Shown here piece after piece: positions 27,019-36,398 of a stretch of 64,000 nt of DNA. Source of the stretch: CAWFKS01 sp963816435. GTDB taxonomy: Bacteria; Pseudomonadota; Alphaproteobacteria; Rhizobiales; Rhizobiaceae. The notes under the pieces were generated by a model. The model saw only the letters and a program-made list of their open reading frames with translations, made no database searches and was not told the origin of the DNA. The position numbers were made by a program, and so were the translations under genes. The stretch is from assembly GCA_963816435.1 (NCBI GenBank), contig CAWFKS010000012.1, forward strand, positions 124,001 through 188,000, read 5' to 3'. Within the stretch, counting starts at the first letter, position 1. Each line of letters begins with the position of its first letter.

Positions 27019-27944
27019 GTGACGGACGCCGCGAGCGAACCGGCCGAGGTTGAGCCGCCCCGCGGGGCGCGTGAGCCCTCCCCAGACATGCCAAGCTTCG
27101 CCATCGCCTTCGGCGGCGGCGGTGCTCGCGGGCTCGCCCACATCCAGGTCATCGAGGCGCTCGACGAACTCGGCATCCGCCCGGTGGCGATCGCCGGCTC
27201 CTCGATCGGCGCGATCATCGGCGCGACGATGGCCGCCGGCATGAGCGGCCGCGACGTGCACGAATACGCGCGCACCGTTCTCGGCAAGCGCGCCGAAGTG
27301 GTCGGCCGCATGTGGAAGGCCAAGCCCGGCTCGTTCGACGAGATGGTCGGCATCGGCATCCGCATGACGCAGTTCAACGTCGAGCGCATCGTCAAGGCCT
27401 TCCTGCCCGAAGCCGTTCCCGACCGTTTCGAGGATCTGCAGATCCCGCTGAAGGTGACGGCGACGGACTATTTCGGCCACACGCTGGAAGGTCTTCGAGA
27501 AGGGTGAGCTGATGTCGGCGCTCGCTGCGTCGGCCGCCATCCCCGCGCTGTTCCGGCCGGTGAGGCGCGACGGCCGCATCTATGTCGACGGCGGCATCTA
27601 CAATCCCGTGCCCTTCGACATCCTCGAAGGGACGGCAGACGTCATCATCGCCATCGACGTCGTCGGCGCGCCGACCGACAGCCGCCGCAAGACGCCGACG
27701 TCGCTGGAGCTGATGTTCGGTTCCAGCCAGTTGATGATGCAGGCGATCACCGCCTTCAAGCTGAAGACCAAGCGGCCCGAGATCTATCTGCGCCCGCCGG
27801 TTTCGCGCTTCCGCGTGCTCGACTTCATGAAGGTCGACGCCGTGATGGCCGAGACGGTCTCGATCAAGGACGAACTCAAGCGCGCGATCGAGGCTACCGT
27901 GAAGGAGCGGCAGCAAACACGCCGCCGGCGCTCGCCGCAAATAG
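27019..27944 (+). CDS. Patatin-like phospholipase, NTE/RssA family (two frameshifts as read)
   Basis: A serine lipase-like protein of about 307 residues. It has the oxyanion motif GGGGARG (FAIAFGGGGARGLAH), the nucleophile elbow GSSIG and the catalytic Asp in VDGGIYNPVP. A GTG start at 27019 with AGGGG upstream is preferred; an ATG at 27088 would also keep all motifs. The frame shifts near 27491 (extra G in GAAGGTCTTC; corrected reading EVFEKGELMSALAAS). It probably shifts again near 27914, because the open frame otherwise runs antisense through the next gene; the corrected frame stops at 27944. Lipid substrate not known. Confidence 0.85.
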
Positions 27945-27961
27945 CGCGCCTTCGTCCGAGC

Positions 27962-28375
27962 TCAGTGGGCGAAGACCTGGTCCAGCGAGGCGAAGCCCTT
28001 GAACTCGAGAGCGTTGCCGGAGGGGTCGCGGATGAACAGCGTCGCCTGCTCGCCCGGCTCGCCGGCGAAGCGGGTCATCGGGCGTTCCAGCCAGTCGATG
28101 TCGTCGCGCGCTTCCAGCCGATCGGCCAGCTTGCGCCAGTCGTCGATCCTCAGCACCACGCCGAAATGCGGGATCGGCACCGACACGCCGTCGACCGTGC
28201 CGGCGCTGTGATCGGCCGCATCCGGCCGCAGATGCGCCGACATCTGATGGCCGAACAGGTCGAAATCCACCCATGTCTCGGACGAACGTCCGATCGCGCA
28301 GCCGAGCACGTCGCGATAGAAGCGCCGCGTCTCGTCGAGGTCGCGAACGGGGAAGGCGAGGTGGAACGGTGTCAT
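27962..28375 (-). CDS. VOC family (glyoxalase-like) protein
   Basis: A 137-residue protein of the vicinal-oxygen-chelate fold: two beta-alpha-beta-beta-beta modules (MTPFHLAFPVRDLDETRRFYRDVLGC and VPIPHFGVVLRIDDWRKLADRLEA). Likely metal ligands are His4 (FHLAF), a His in PHFGVV and the Glu in GNALEFKGF. This resembles the COG3565 predicted dioxygenase group found in many proteobacteria; the substrate is not known. It converges on the patatin gene and lies downstream of the antiporter gene on the same strand. Confidence 0.8.
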   Translation of the reverse strand: MTPFHLAFPVRDLDETRRFYRDVLGCAIGRSSETWVDFDLFGHQMSAHLRPDAADHSAGTVDGVSVPIPHFGVVLRIDDWRKLADRLEARDDIDWLERPMTRFAGEPGEQATLFIRDPSGNALEFKGFASLDQVFAH

Positions 28376-28419
28376 TAAGGGGCGTCCTGAGCTGGTGCTG
28401 GGAGCCGTGGCGTGCCGCC

Positions 28420-30203
28420 TCAGCCCTGCAGCGGCTCGATAGCCGATTTGTCGCGCCGGCGCGACCCCTTCAGCGGCCGGAACAGCGGCTCCGGCGAGAC
28501 CGCGGCCGGATCGGCGCCGCCCGCCACCTGGATCGCCAGCCGCTCCTCGTCACGCTTGCGCACCTCGTCGGCCACGGCCAGCGCATGCTCATGCGTGGCG
28601 CCGAGCGCTCCAGCGTCTCGCGGCCGAAGCCGAGCGCGGATTCGAACGTCTCGCGGATCTCGAACTCGACGCCGCGGGCGCGCAGCGAGATCGCATGCGC
28701 CCTGTCGTAGGAGCGCACGAACAGCCGCACATGCGGGTAGTCGGACAGGATGAGGTCGACGATCCGGTCGGTGGTCTCGCGCTCGTTGGTGCAGATCGCC
28801 ACGATGCGGGCCTGGCGGATGCCGGCGGCATCGAGCACGTCCTTGCGGCGGCCGTCGCCGTAATAGATGCGGAAGCCGAACTCCTGCACCGAGTGCACGC
28901 GCCGCGCCGAGTGGTCGATGATGGTGACGTCGGTGCCCTCGGTCAGCAGGATTTGCGAGGCGATCTGGCCGAAGCGGGAGAAGCCGATCAGCAGCACGTC
29001 CGAGCCCGCCCCGTCGAAATCCTCGTCCATCTCCTCTTCTTCCGGCGGCGGCGCCAGCCATTCGGCCAGCCGCATCGACAGCGGCGTCAGCGCCATGGTC
29101 ACCGTGACCAGCGCGATCAGGAACGTGGCGACTTCTTGCGGCATGATGGCGAGCGACACGGCGGCGGTGAACAGCACGAAGCCGAACTCACCGCCCTGCG
29201 GCAAGCACGAGCGCCACGCGCGTCGCGTCGGCATGGTTGCTGCCGAACAGACGGCACAAGAGATAGATCAGCCCGGCCTTCACCACCATCAGCGCTCGGC
29301 ACGGCCCACAGCAGCGTCAGCCATTCCGAGGCGATCACCGACAGGTCGAGGGACAGGCCGACGGCGATGAAGAACAGGCCGAGCAGGATGCCGCGGAACG
29401 GCTCGATATCGGCTTCGAGCTGGTGGCGGAACGAGGAATCGGCCAGAAGCACGCCCGCGATGAAGGCGCCGAGCGCCATCGACAGGCCGGCGATCTCCAT
29501 CAGCGTGGCCGCGCCCAGCACCACGAACAGCGCCGCCGCGATCATCGCCTCGCGCGCACCGGTGTTGGCGATGATGCGAAACAGCGGGTTGAGCAGGAAA
29601 CGGCCGGCAAGGAGCAGGATGGCGATGCATGTCGACGACGATCGCGAAGCGGCCGACGCCGATCGCCTCCACGCCTTCGCCGCCGGGCGAAAGCAGCGGC
29701 GCCAGCGCAAGCAGCGGCGCCACCGCCACGTCCTGGAACAGGAGGATGAAGAAGGCCGACTGGCCGTGCTTCGTGTTCAGCGTGCCCGCGTCCTCGAGGC
29801 TCTGCATGGCGAACGCCGTCGACGACAGCGCGAGGCCGAACCCGACGACGACGGCTGCCTGCCAGTTGAGGCCGGCGGCAAGATAGGCCAGCGCCGACAA
29901 CACGAAGCCGGTCAGCACCACCTGCGCCGCACCAAGCCCGAATATGTCGCGCCGCATCGCCCATAGCCGCGCCGGCTTCAGCTCCAGCCCGATGATGAAG
30001 AGCAGCAGCACGACGCCGAGTTCGGCAACCGGCAGCAGGTCCTCGCCGTGCGAGATGAACCGCGCCACCGGCCCGAGCGCCACGCCGACGGCCAGGTAGC
30101 CGAGCACCGTGCCGAGCCCGATCCGCTTGAACAGCGGTGCTGCCACCATGGCGCCGCCAAGCAGCAGCAGCACTTCCGAAAACAGCGGGCCTTCGCCTTC
30201 CAA
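28420..30203 (-). CDS. KefB-type monovalent cation:proton antiporter with RCK domain (four frameshifts as read)
   Basis: A CPA2-family membrane antiporter of about 593 residues. The N-terminal half is transmembrane and includes GYLAVGVALGP, ELGVVLLLFIIGLELKP and the conserved QDVAVAPLLAL helix. Further membrane helices follow (ALGAFIAGVLLADSSFRHQ, LPQGGEFGFVLF). The C-terminal TrkA-N/RCK domain has VLLIGFSRFGQIASQILLTEG and ends IEPLQG. The frame changes at about 29632, 29297 (extra A), 29205 (extra T) and 28610 (missing G). All pieces are in order and family-like, so read error is likelier than decay. Expected role: K+/H+ exchange at the inner membrane, possibly glutathione-gated as for KefB/KefC, but that gating is inferred only. 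Confidence 0.85.
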
Positions 30204-30343
30204 GCCTTGCCTCCGCCTCGCGGGCCGTCGCTGCGCGCCCGCTTTCCCATTGCAGGAACCCGCTTGCGACCATAGATGGTTCGGCAGACGGTGTCTCCAC
30301 CCGTGCCGGCCAGTCGGCCGCCCATGCTTTCCAGGACGTTTTC

Positions 30344-31693
30344 ATGACCGAAACCATCGACGCTGCATCCCTCGAAGATCGCGTGGCCGAACTGGTCGAC
30401 GCGGCGCGCAAGGCCGGCGCGGACGCCGCCGACGCGGCCGCCATGCTGTCGCGCTCGGCCGGCGTCTCCGTGCGTCTGGGCAAGGTCGAATCGACGGAAG
30501 CCGCCGAGAGCGAGGACATTTCGCTGCGCGTCTTCGTCGGCCGTCGCGTCGCCAGCGTCTCGGCCAATGCAGGCGCCGACACGGCGCGGCTGGCGGAGCG
30601 CGCCGTGGCGATGGCCAAGGCCTCGCCCGAGGATCCGTTTGCCGGCCTGGCCGACGAGGCGCGGCTCGCAAGGACCTTGCGCGATCTCGACCTCTACGAC
30701 GCGACCGAGGTTTCCGCCGACGCAGCTGAAGGAGGCGGCGCTCGCCGCCGAGGAGGCCGCGCTGGCGGTTTCCGGCGTCACCAATTCCGGCGGCAGCGGC
30801 GCCGGTGCGCGGCCACGGCGGTCTGGTGCTCGCCACCTCCGGCGGCTTTCTCGGCAAGTATGTCGCCACGCGCTTCTCGCGCTCCGTCAGCGCCATCGCC
30901 GGCGAAGGCACGGGCATGGAGCGCGACTACGACTTCTCGTCCCGGCTGCACTATTCCGATCTCGATGCGCCCGAGACGATCGGCCGCAAGGCCGGCGAGC
31001 GCGCCGTTCGCCGGCTCGGAGCACGCAAGGCCAAGACCGGCCGCTACACCGTCGATCTACGATCCGCGCGTGGCGCGCGGCATCGCCGGCCATCTCGCCG
31101 GCGCCATCAACGGTGCCTCGGTGGCGCGCAAGACGAGCTTCCTGCGCGACATGATGGGCAAGCAGGTCGCGGCGAACGGCATCACGGTCACCGACGATCC
31201 GCTGAAGCCGCGCGGCCAGGCTTCGCGCCCGTTCGACGGCGAGGGCATCGAGGGCAAGCCGCTGACCATGGTGGATGCGCGGCGTGCTGTCGCACTGGTT
31301 CCTGTCGACCTCGACGGCGCGCGAACTCGGCCTGCAAGACCAACGGCCGCGGCGTGCGCGCGGCATCCTCGGTCAATCCGGGCTCGACCAATCTCGCCAT
31401 CGAAGCCCGGCGATGCCTCGCCCGAGGAGCTGATCGCCGGCGTCGGCACCGGCTTCTACGTGACCGAGGTGTTCGGGCAGGGCGTCAACATGGTGACCGG
31501 CGAATACAGCCGCGGCGCCTCCGGCGTGTGGATCGAGAACGGCGAACTGACCTATCCGGTGTCGGAGGTGACGATCGCCTCGAATCTGAAGCAGATGTTC
31601 ATGAACATGACGCCGGCCAGCGACCTCGACCGCAATTTCGGCACCGCGGCGCCGACCCTGCTCATCGAGGGAATGACGCTTGCCGGAAGCTGA
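30344..31693 (+). CDS. pmbA: PmbA/TldD-family metalloprotease-like protein (six frameshifts as read)
   Basis: Homolog of PmbA/TldE, partner of TldD in processing small peptides (microcin B17 maturation and CcdA degradation in E. coli). It starts MTETIDAASLEDRVAELV and ends PTLLIEGMTLAGS, about 447 residues after correction. Recognisable family blocks in order are ISLRVFVGRRVASVSANAG, GHGGLVLATSGGFLGKY, IYDPRVARGIAGHLAGAINGAS, LSHWFLSTSTAREL and FGQGVNMVTGEYSRGASG. The frame shifts near 30721, 30810, 31055, 31279, 31337 and 31401, each explained by one extra base. Six gains in 1.35 kb is the highest density in a clearly conserved gene here. It overlaps the downstream cysQ-like gene by 14 bases. 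Confidence 0.85.
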   Translation: MTETIDAASLEDRVAELVDAARKAGADAADAAAMLSRSAGVSVRLGKVESTEAAESEDISLRVFVGRRVASVSANAGADTARLAERAVAMAKASPEDPFAGLADEARLARTLRDLDLYDATEVSADAAEGGGARRRGGRAGGFRRHQFRRQRRRCAATAVWCSPPPAAFSASMSPRASRAPSAPSPAKARAWSATTTSRPGCTIPISMRPRRSAARPASAPFAGSEHARPRPAATPSIYDPRVARGIAGHLAGAINGASVARKTSFLRDMMGKQVAANGITVTDDPLKPRGQASRPFDGEGIEGKPLTMVDARRAVALVPVDLDGARTRPARPTAAACARHPRSIRARPISPSKPGDASPEELIAGVGTGFYVTEVFGQGVNMVTGEYSRGASGVWIENGELTYPVSEVTIASNLKQMFMNMTPASDLDRNFGTAAPTLLIEGMTLAGS

Positions 31694-32477
31694 CGCACTT
31701 GCCCTGACCGACGATCTGGCGCTGATCCGCGACGCCGCGGCGGAGGCCGGCGCCATCGCCATGCGCTATTTCGGAAGCGATCCGCAGGTCTGGATGAAGG
31801 AGGGCGATTCGCCCGTCAGCGAGGCCGACTACGCCGTCGACCTGTTCCTGCGCGAGACGCTGACGGCGGCGCGGCCGGACTATGGCTGGCTGTCGGAGGA
31901 GACGGTCGACACCGGCGCCCGCACCCGCGGTCACCGTCTCTTCGTCGTCGATCCGATCGACGGCACGCGCGCCTTTCTCGGCGGCCGCGACCTGTGGTGC
32001 GTCAGCATCGCCGTGGTCGAGGCCGGCCGGCCGGTTTCGGCCGTGCTCGATTGTCCCGCACGGAACGAGCGCTTCGAGGCGATCGCCGGCCGGCCGGCGC
32101 TCAGGGACGGCGAGCCGATTGCGGTGGCCTCGCGCCCGCGTCCGGTCGTGGCGGGCCCGAAGAACATCATCTCGCGGGCTCCGGCGGCGCTGCGCGACCG
32201 CATCGACAGCCACCCCTATATCCCTTCGCTGGCCTACCGGCTGGCGATGGTCGCCGACGGGCGCCTCGACGCCACCTTCGTCAAGTCGAACTCGTGCGAC
32301 TGGGATCTGGCCGCTGCCGACCTCATCCTGGCGGCCGCCGGCGGCTCGATCAGGACCGCGACGGGCGCCGTGCCGACCTACGGCGACGACGCCGATCCCC
32401 GGCACGGGTCGCTCGCTGCCGGCAGCGGCGCGCTGCTCGACGAGATGGTCTCGGTGCTTGCCGGGATCGAGGCATAA
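31680..32477 (+). CDS. cysQ: Inositol monophosphatase family protein, CysQ-like 3'(2'),5'-bisphosphate nucleotidase
   Basis: A 265-residue Li+-sensitive-type phosphatase. Metal-site motifs are present in order: GDSPVSEADYAVD, WLSEETVDT, the core VDPIDGTRAF, and WDLAAADLILAAAGG. The CysQ subgroup removes the 3'-phosphate from PAP made in sulfate assimilation, but an inositol-phosphatase activity cannot be excluded from sequence. The start is TTG at 31680, inside the end of pmbA; this coupled arrangement is known in Rhizobiales. Followed by a DUF4170 gene. Confidence 0.85.
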   Translation: MPEADALALTDDLALIRDAAAEAGAIAMRYFGSDPQVWMKEGDSPVSEADYAVDLFLRETLTAARPDYGWLSEETVDTGARTRGHRLFVVDPIDGTRAFLGGRDLWCVSIAVVEAGRPVSAVLDCPARNERFEAIAGRPALRDGEPIAVASRPRPVVAGPKNIISRAPAALRDRIDSHPYIPSLAYRLAMVADGRLDATFVKSNSCDWDLAAADLILAAAGGSIRTATGAVPTYGDDADPRHGSLAAGSGALLDEMVSVLAGIEA

Positions 32478-32570
32478 TCGGCGTTTGCAATCCGCGACAT
32501 ATGTTTTACAGCATCGCCACGCCCCCCGCGCCTCGCGCGGCAATGCACACACCTCAATGGACAGACAGCA

Positions 32571-32822
32571 ATGACTGACCAGCCCGCGAAGAAGCAGTTG
32601 CTCCACCTTGTGTTCGGCGGCGAGTTGAGCTCGCTCGACAGCGTGAACTTCCGCGATCTGAACGATCTCGACATCGTCGGCGTCTATCCCGACTACAAGT
32701 CGGCCGAGGCGGCCTGGCGCTCCAAGGCGCAGGCGACCGTCGACAACGCCCACATGCGCTACTTCATCGTCCATCTGCACCGGCTTCTTGATCCCGACGC
32801 GAACACGCCAGGTGCTGCCTGA
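32571..32822 (+). CDS. DUF4170 domain-containing protein
   Basis: A small 83-residue cytosolic protein (MTDQPAKKQLLHLVFGGEL, with the block DLDIVGVYPDYKSAEAAWRS and end YFIVHLHRLLDPDA). It matches the DUF4170 family as I remember it, an alphaproteobacterial family with no known function. It lies between cysQ and the lysophospholipid acyltransferase gene, a position it keeps in related genomes, so a link to envelope lipid synthesis is possible. Confidence 0.75.
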   Translation: MTDQPAKKQLLHLVFGGELSSLDSVNFRDLNDLDIVGVYPDYKSAEAAWRSKAQATVDNAHMRYFIVHLHRLLDPDANTPGAA

Positions 32823-32826
32823 CCCG

Positions 32827-33613
32827 ATGAGCCGGGACACCGATATCGGCGCGGCGCCCGCCGCCCAGCGAACCCGCAGCCGCACCTCGCGCCTGCTGAA
32901 GTCGCTCGGCCGCAAGACGCGCAGGCCGCTCGAATCCGAGTTCGGCCGCAACGCCGCCGTCGGCCTGCTCACCTCCTACCTGCGGATGGTGAAGCGCACG
33001 AGCCCGCTGGTCGCCGGCTCGCACGACCCCGAGGTGGGCTTCGCCGAGCATCCGAACGCGATCTTCGCCATGTGGCACGGCCAGCACATCATGTGCCCCG
33101 CCTACAAGCCGGAATGGCAGGAGATCTGCGCGATGTTCTCGCGCAGCGCCGATGCCGAGCTCAACGCGCTGGTCGGCGAGCGGCTCGGCCTGACCCTGGT
33201 GCGCGGCTCCGGGCGGGCGCGAGCGAACCAGGTCGGTCGAGAAGGGCGGAGCGCGGGCGCTCATTGCCCTAAAAAAGGCACTCGACCGGGGTTCTTCGGT
33301 CGGCATGATCGCGGACATCCCCCACGGCACTCCTCGCGAGGCGGGCCTCGGCATCGTCACCCTGGCGCGCATCTCCGGCCGTCCGGTGGTGCCGTTCGTG
33401 GTCGTCACCAGCCGCCGCAAGGTGCTGGAAAAGAGCTGGGACAAGACGACGCTGAACCTGCCGTTCGGGCGTGCCGCGGTGATCTTCGGCGACGAAATCG
33501 TGGTGCCGAACGATGCCGCCGACACCATGATGGAAGAAAAGAGGCACGAGGTGACGCGTGCGCTGAACGCGGCGACCGAAACCGCCTATCGCCTCGTCGA
33601 CGGTGCGCGATGA
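32827..33613 (+). CDS. Lysophospholipid/lipid A acyltransferase, DUF374 family (one frameshift as read)
   Basis: A membrane-associated acyltransferase of about 261 residues, encoded just before the Kdo transferase. The catalytic His is in AIFAMWHGQHIMCPAY. The second block with SADAELNALVGERLGLTLVRGSG and the later MIADIPHGTPREAG segment are typical of the COG2121/DUF374 group. The frame breaks near 33209 (extra G in GGGCGGGCGCGAG; corrected reading GSGGRERTRSVEKGGARALIAL). Its stop overlaps the start of waaA (ATGA). It probably acts on a lipid A or lyso-lipid precursor; the exact acceptor is unknown. Confidence 0.82.
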
Positions 33614-34940
33614 GCGAGCGCTGGGCGCGCGTCATGCTGACGCACCTACCGGCTTGCGGGCGCGGCCGCCTATCCGCTGGTCGGCGGCTACATCGCCTGG
33701 CGCGCCACCAAGGGCAAGGAGGATCGCGCCCGCCGCCGCGAGCGCTACGGCCACCCGAGCCGTCCGCGTCCGCCGGGACCGCTGATCTGGGTGCATGCCG
33801 TGTCCGTCGGCGAGACTGCCGCGGTCGTGGCGCTGATCGAGCACATCCTGGGCTACGGCATCAACGTCGTCCTGACCACGGGCACCGTCACCTCGGCCAA
33901 TGTCGCGCAGGAGCGGCTGGGCGACAGCGTGATCCACCAATACGTGCCGCTCGACCTGAAGCCGGCCGTGGGGCGCTTCCTCGACCACTGGATGCCCGAC
34001 CTCGCCATCATCGCCGAATCCGAAATCTGGCCCGTGACGATCCTCGAGCTGGGCGCCCGGCGCGTGCCGCAACTGCTCATCAACGGCCGGCTGTCGGACC
34101 GCTCCTTCGCCTCCTGGCAGAAGCGTGCCCGACCTGGCCGAGGCGTTGTTCGAGAACCTCGCCCACGTGGTGGCGCAGTCGGAGACCGACGGCGAGCGCT
34201 TCCGCGCGTTGGGCGCCCGGCCGGTCACGGTGTCGGGCAACCTCAAGGTCGACATCAACCCGCCGCCGGTCGACAAGGCCGAACTCGCGGCGGTCGAGGC
34301 GCAGATCGGCAACAGGAAACGCTGGGCGGCGATTTCCACCCATGCGGGCGAGGAGAATGCTGCCGGCGAGGCGCACAAGATCCTGAAAGCCCGCTATCCG
34401 GGAATCCTGACGATCATCGTGCCGCGCCATCCGGAGCGTGGCGAGGCGATCGAGAACGAGCTTCGCGGCCTGGGCCTCAAGGTCGCCCGCCGCAGCCGCC
34501 GGGACAAGCTCGAGCCCGACACGGACGTGCTGCTCGGCGACACGATCGGCGAGATGGGGCTCTATCTGCGGCTCACCGAGATCGCCTTCGTCGGCCGCTC
34601 GCTGACCTCGACCGGCGGACAAAACCCGCTGGAGCCGGCGATGCTCGGCACCGCCGTGCTGGCCGGCCGCAACGTCCAGAATTTCCGCGACACCTACAAG
34701 CGCCTGGTCGAGAACGGAGGCGCCCGCCTCGTCGGCGACCGCGACACGCTGGTGACGGCGGTCAACTCGCTGCTCGCCAACGACGTCGCCCGCCGCAACA
34801 TGGCCAAGGCCGCTGGCGAGACGGTGGAGGCGATGCGCGGCCCGCTCGGCAGGACGCTGCAGGCGCTCGAGCCTTTCATCCAGCCATTGATGGTCAAGGC
34901 CCGTCTCGATAGCGGGGAGCATGGGAACCGCCGGCCTTGA
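33610..34940 (+). CDS. waaA: 3-deoxy-D-manno-octulosonic acid transferase (two frameshifts as read)
   Basis: WaaA (KdtA) adds Kdo from CMP-Kdo to the lipid IVA precursor at the inner membrane. About 442 residues after correction. It starts MSERWARVMLT, then an N-terminal membrane anchor. Family blocks include WVHAVSVGETAAVVALIEHI, SEIWPVTILELGAR, HPERGEAIENELR and the C-terminal donor site GRSLTSTGGQNPLEPAMLG. The frame shifts near 33644 (extra C in ACGCACCTACC, corrected TTYRLAGAAAYP) and near 34128 (before PDLAEALFENL). It overlaps the genes on both sides (ATGA with the acyltransferase, TTGA with lpxK), so the three are tightly coupled. Confidence 0.92.
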
Positions 34941-35965
34941 CGAGCGAGGCGCCGCCCTTCTGGTGGAATGCGCGCGCCGATCTGCGCGCCTGGCTGCTTT
35001 ATCCGTTTTCCGCAGCCTACGCTTCGGTCGCGGCGCGCCGCCTGCGCACCGCGCCGCGCCGCCGCGTCCAGGCGCCGGTGCTGTGCGTCGGCAACTTCAC
35101 CGTCGGCGGCAGCGGGAAGACGCCGGTGGCGATCGCCCTCGCCGAGTCGGCGCGCGTCAGGGGCCGTGTTCCGGGTTTCCTCTCGCGCGGCTACGGTGGC
35201 GGCCACGGCGGCACGCATCTGGTCGACGTCCAAAACGATAGCGCTCGTCATGTCGGTGACGAGCCGCTGCTCCTGGCCGCGTATGCTCACACCGCGGTAT
35301 CGGCGGACCGAGCCGCCGCCGCCGAACTTCTGATCGGCCAGGGCTGCGACTTCCTGATCATGGACGACGGGTTCCAGAGCGCCCGCGTACACATCGACTA
35401 CGCCCTGATCGTGGTCGATGCCGCGCGCGGCGTCGGCAACGGACACGTCATCCCGGCGGGGCCGCTGCGCGCCCGCCTCGTCGATCAGCTCGGCTACATG
35501 GACGGCATGGTGTGCATGGGTGACGGCGAGGGTGCCGATAGCGTGGTTCGCATGGCCGCGCGCGCCGGTCAGCCGATCTACCACGCTCGCGCGGTGCCGC
35601 GCGGGCCACGCCTGGAGGGACGTTCGTTCCTGGCATTTGCGGGGATCGGCAGCCCGCAGCGCTTTTTCGACTCCATTGCCCAGGCGGGAGGCACCGTTGC
35701 GGTCTCGCGGACCTTCGGCGATCATCATCCCTACACGGTGGACGAGGTGCGGGAACTGACGATCCAGGCCGAAGCCGAGGGTCTCGAACTGATCACCACC
35801 GCCAAGGACGCCGCGCGGCTGCGCCACGGGACGTCGGCCATGCACGACCTTCTGGAGAAGATCGCCGTGCTCGAGATCCAGACGGAATTCGATCCGCCGG
35901 GCGTCCCGGGGCAGATCGTCGCCCGCACGCTGGAGGCGTGGGAGCGGCGGCGCATCGGCCGCTGA
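34937..35965 (+). CDS. lpxK: Tetraacyldisaccharide 4'-kinase
   Basis: LpxK phosphorylates the 4' position of the tetraacyldisaccharide to make lipid IVA. The 342-residue protein has an N-terminal amphipathic/hydrophobic helix, then the P-loop VGNFTVGGSGKTPVA (residues 51-65). Further family blocks are SRGYGGGHGG, GDEPLLLA, LIMDDGFQSARVHIDYALIVVDA and TTAKDAARL. The start is TTG at 34937, overlapping the waaA stop by 4 bases. Complete and in frame. Confidence 0.96.
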   Translation: MTSEAPPFWWNARADLRAWLLYPFSAAYASVAARRLRTAPRRRVQAPVLCVGNFTVGGSGKTPVAIALAESARVRGRVPGFLSRGYGGGHGGTHLVDVQNDSARHVGDEPLLLAAYAHTAVSADRAAAAELLIGQGCDFLIMDDGFQSARVHIDYALIVVDAARGVGNGHVIPAGPLRARLVDQLGYMDGMVCMGDGEGADSVVRMAARAGQPIYHARAVPRGPRLEGRSFLAFAGIGSPQRFFDSIAQAGGTVAVSRTFGDHHPYTVDEVRELTIQAEAEGLELITTAKDAARLRHGTSAMHDLLEKIAVLEIQTEFDPPGVPGQIVARTLEAWERRRIGR

Positions 35966-35983
35966 GCGAGCCGACGCGCCGGG

Positions 35984-36217
35984 TCAGGCCCGGCGCGAGC
36001 GCAGCTCCGGGTGGAATTCGAGTTCGCGCTGCAGCGATATTTCCGCCGTGGCATAGGGCTCCTGGCGCGCGACGCTCCAGTATTTGAGCTCATCGAGCGG
36101 GATCGACTCGCCCGTCACCGCGCAGCGCACGAATGCGCCGGGCGACACGACCTGAAAGTCGCCGTCGAGATAGCGGACGCGTGCTTCCCGCGCCCCGGGG
36201 CCTTCAAAGCGGTTCAT
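35984..36217 (-). CDS. DUF2093 domain-containing protein
   Basis: A 77-residue protein starting MNRFEGPGAREARVRYLDGDF, with the pattern VRCAVTGESIPLDELKYWSVARQEPYA that I recognise as DUF2093, a small alphaproteobacterial family without assigned function. The start at 36217 has AAAGGAA six bases upstream; an upstream ATG would add eight residues only. It converges on lpxK. The CAVTG and YWSVARQEPY blocks suggest a compact fold; nothing more can be said. Confidence 0.8.
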   Translation of the reverse strand: MNRFEGPGAREARVRYLDGDFQVVSPGAFVRCAVTGESIPLDELKYWSVARQEPYATAEISLQRELEFHPELRSRRA

Positions 36218-36220
36218 TCT

Positions 36221-36330
36221 AATTCCTTTAGAGCGGCTCATCGTTTCACGGAATCGATGAGCCGCTCCAGGTTCTTGTTTTCGCGCAATTCCGGACGGAA
36301 AAACCGGTTTCCACTTTTCCTGGAATTACT
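36221..36330. repeat. Rhizobial-type palindromic intergenic repeat
   Basis: GAGCGGCTCATCG (36231-36243) and CGATGAGCCGCTC (36255-36267) make a perfect 13-base stem with an 11-base loop. They are followed by the block 36285-36330 with AATTCCGGACGGAAAAACCG and TTTTCCTGGAATT, whose ends (AATTCC/GGAATT) are also inverted. I recognise this text as a repeat found often between genes in Mesorhizobium and Rhizobium. It sits between the DUF2093 gene and mutL. Confidence 0.65.
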
Positions 36331-36398
36331 CTGGAAAGCGGTTCCGCCACAAATGCTGCGCCGCGTCAAGCAGGCGGCGGCAATGACCCTGAGGTCGC

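Noticed and set aside
29289..30203. Reading the antiporter region as several separate truncated transporters
   Set aside because: The pieces are consecutive parts of one KefB-like protein and join after single-base corrections, so one gene is the simpler account.
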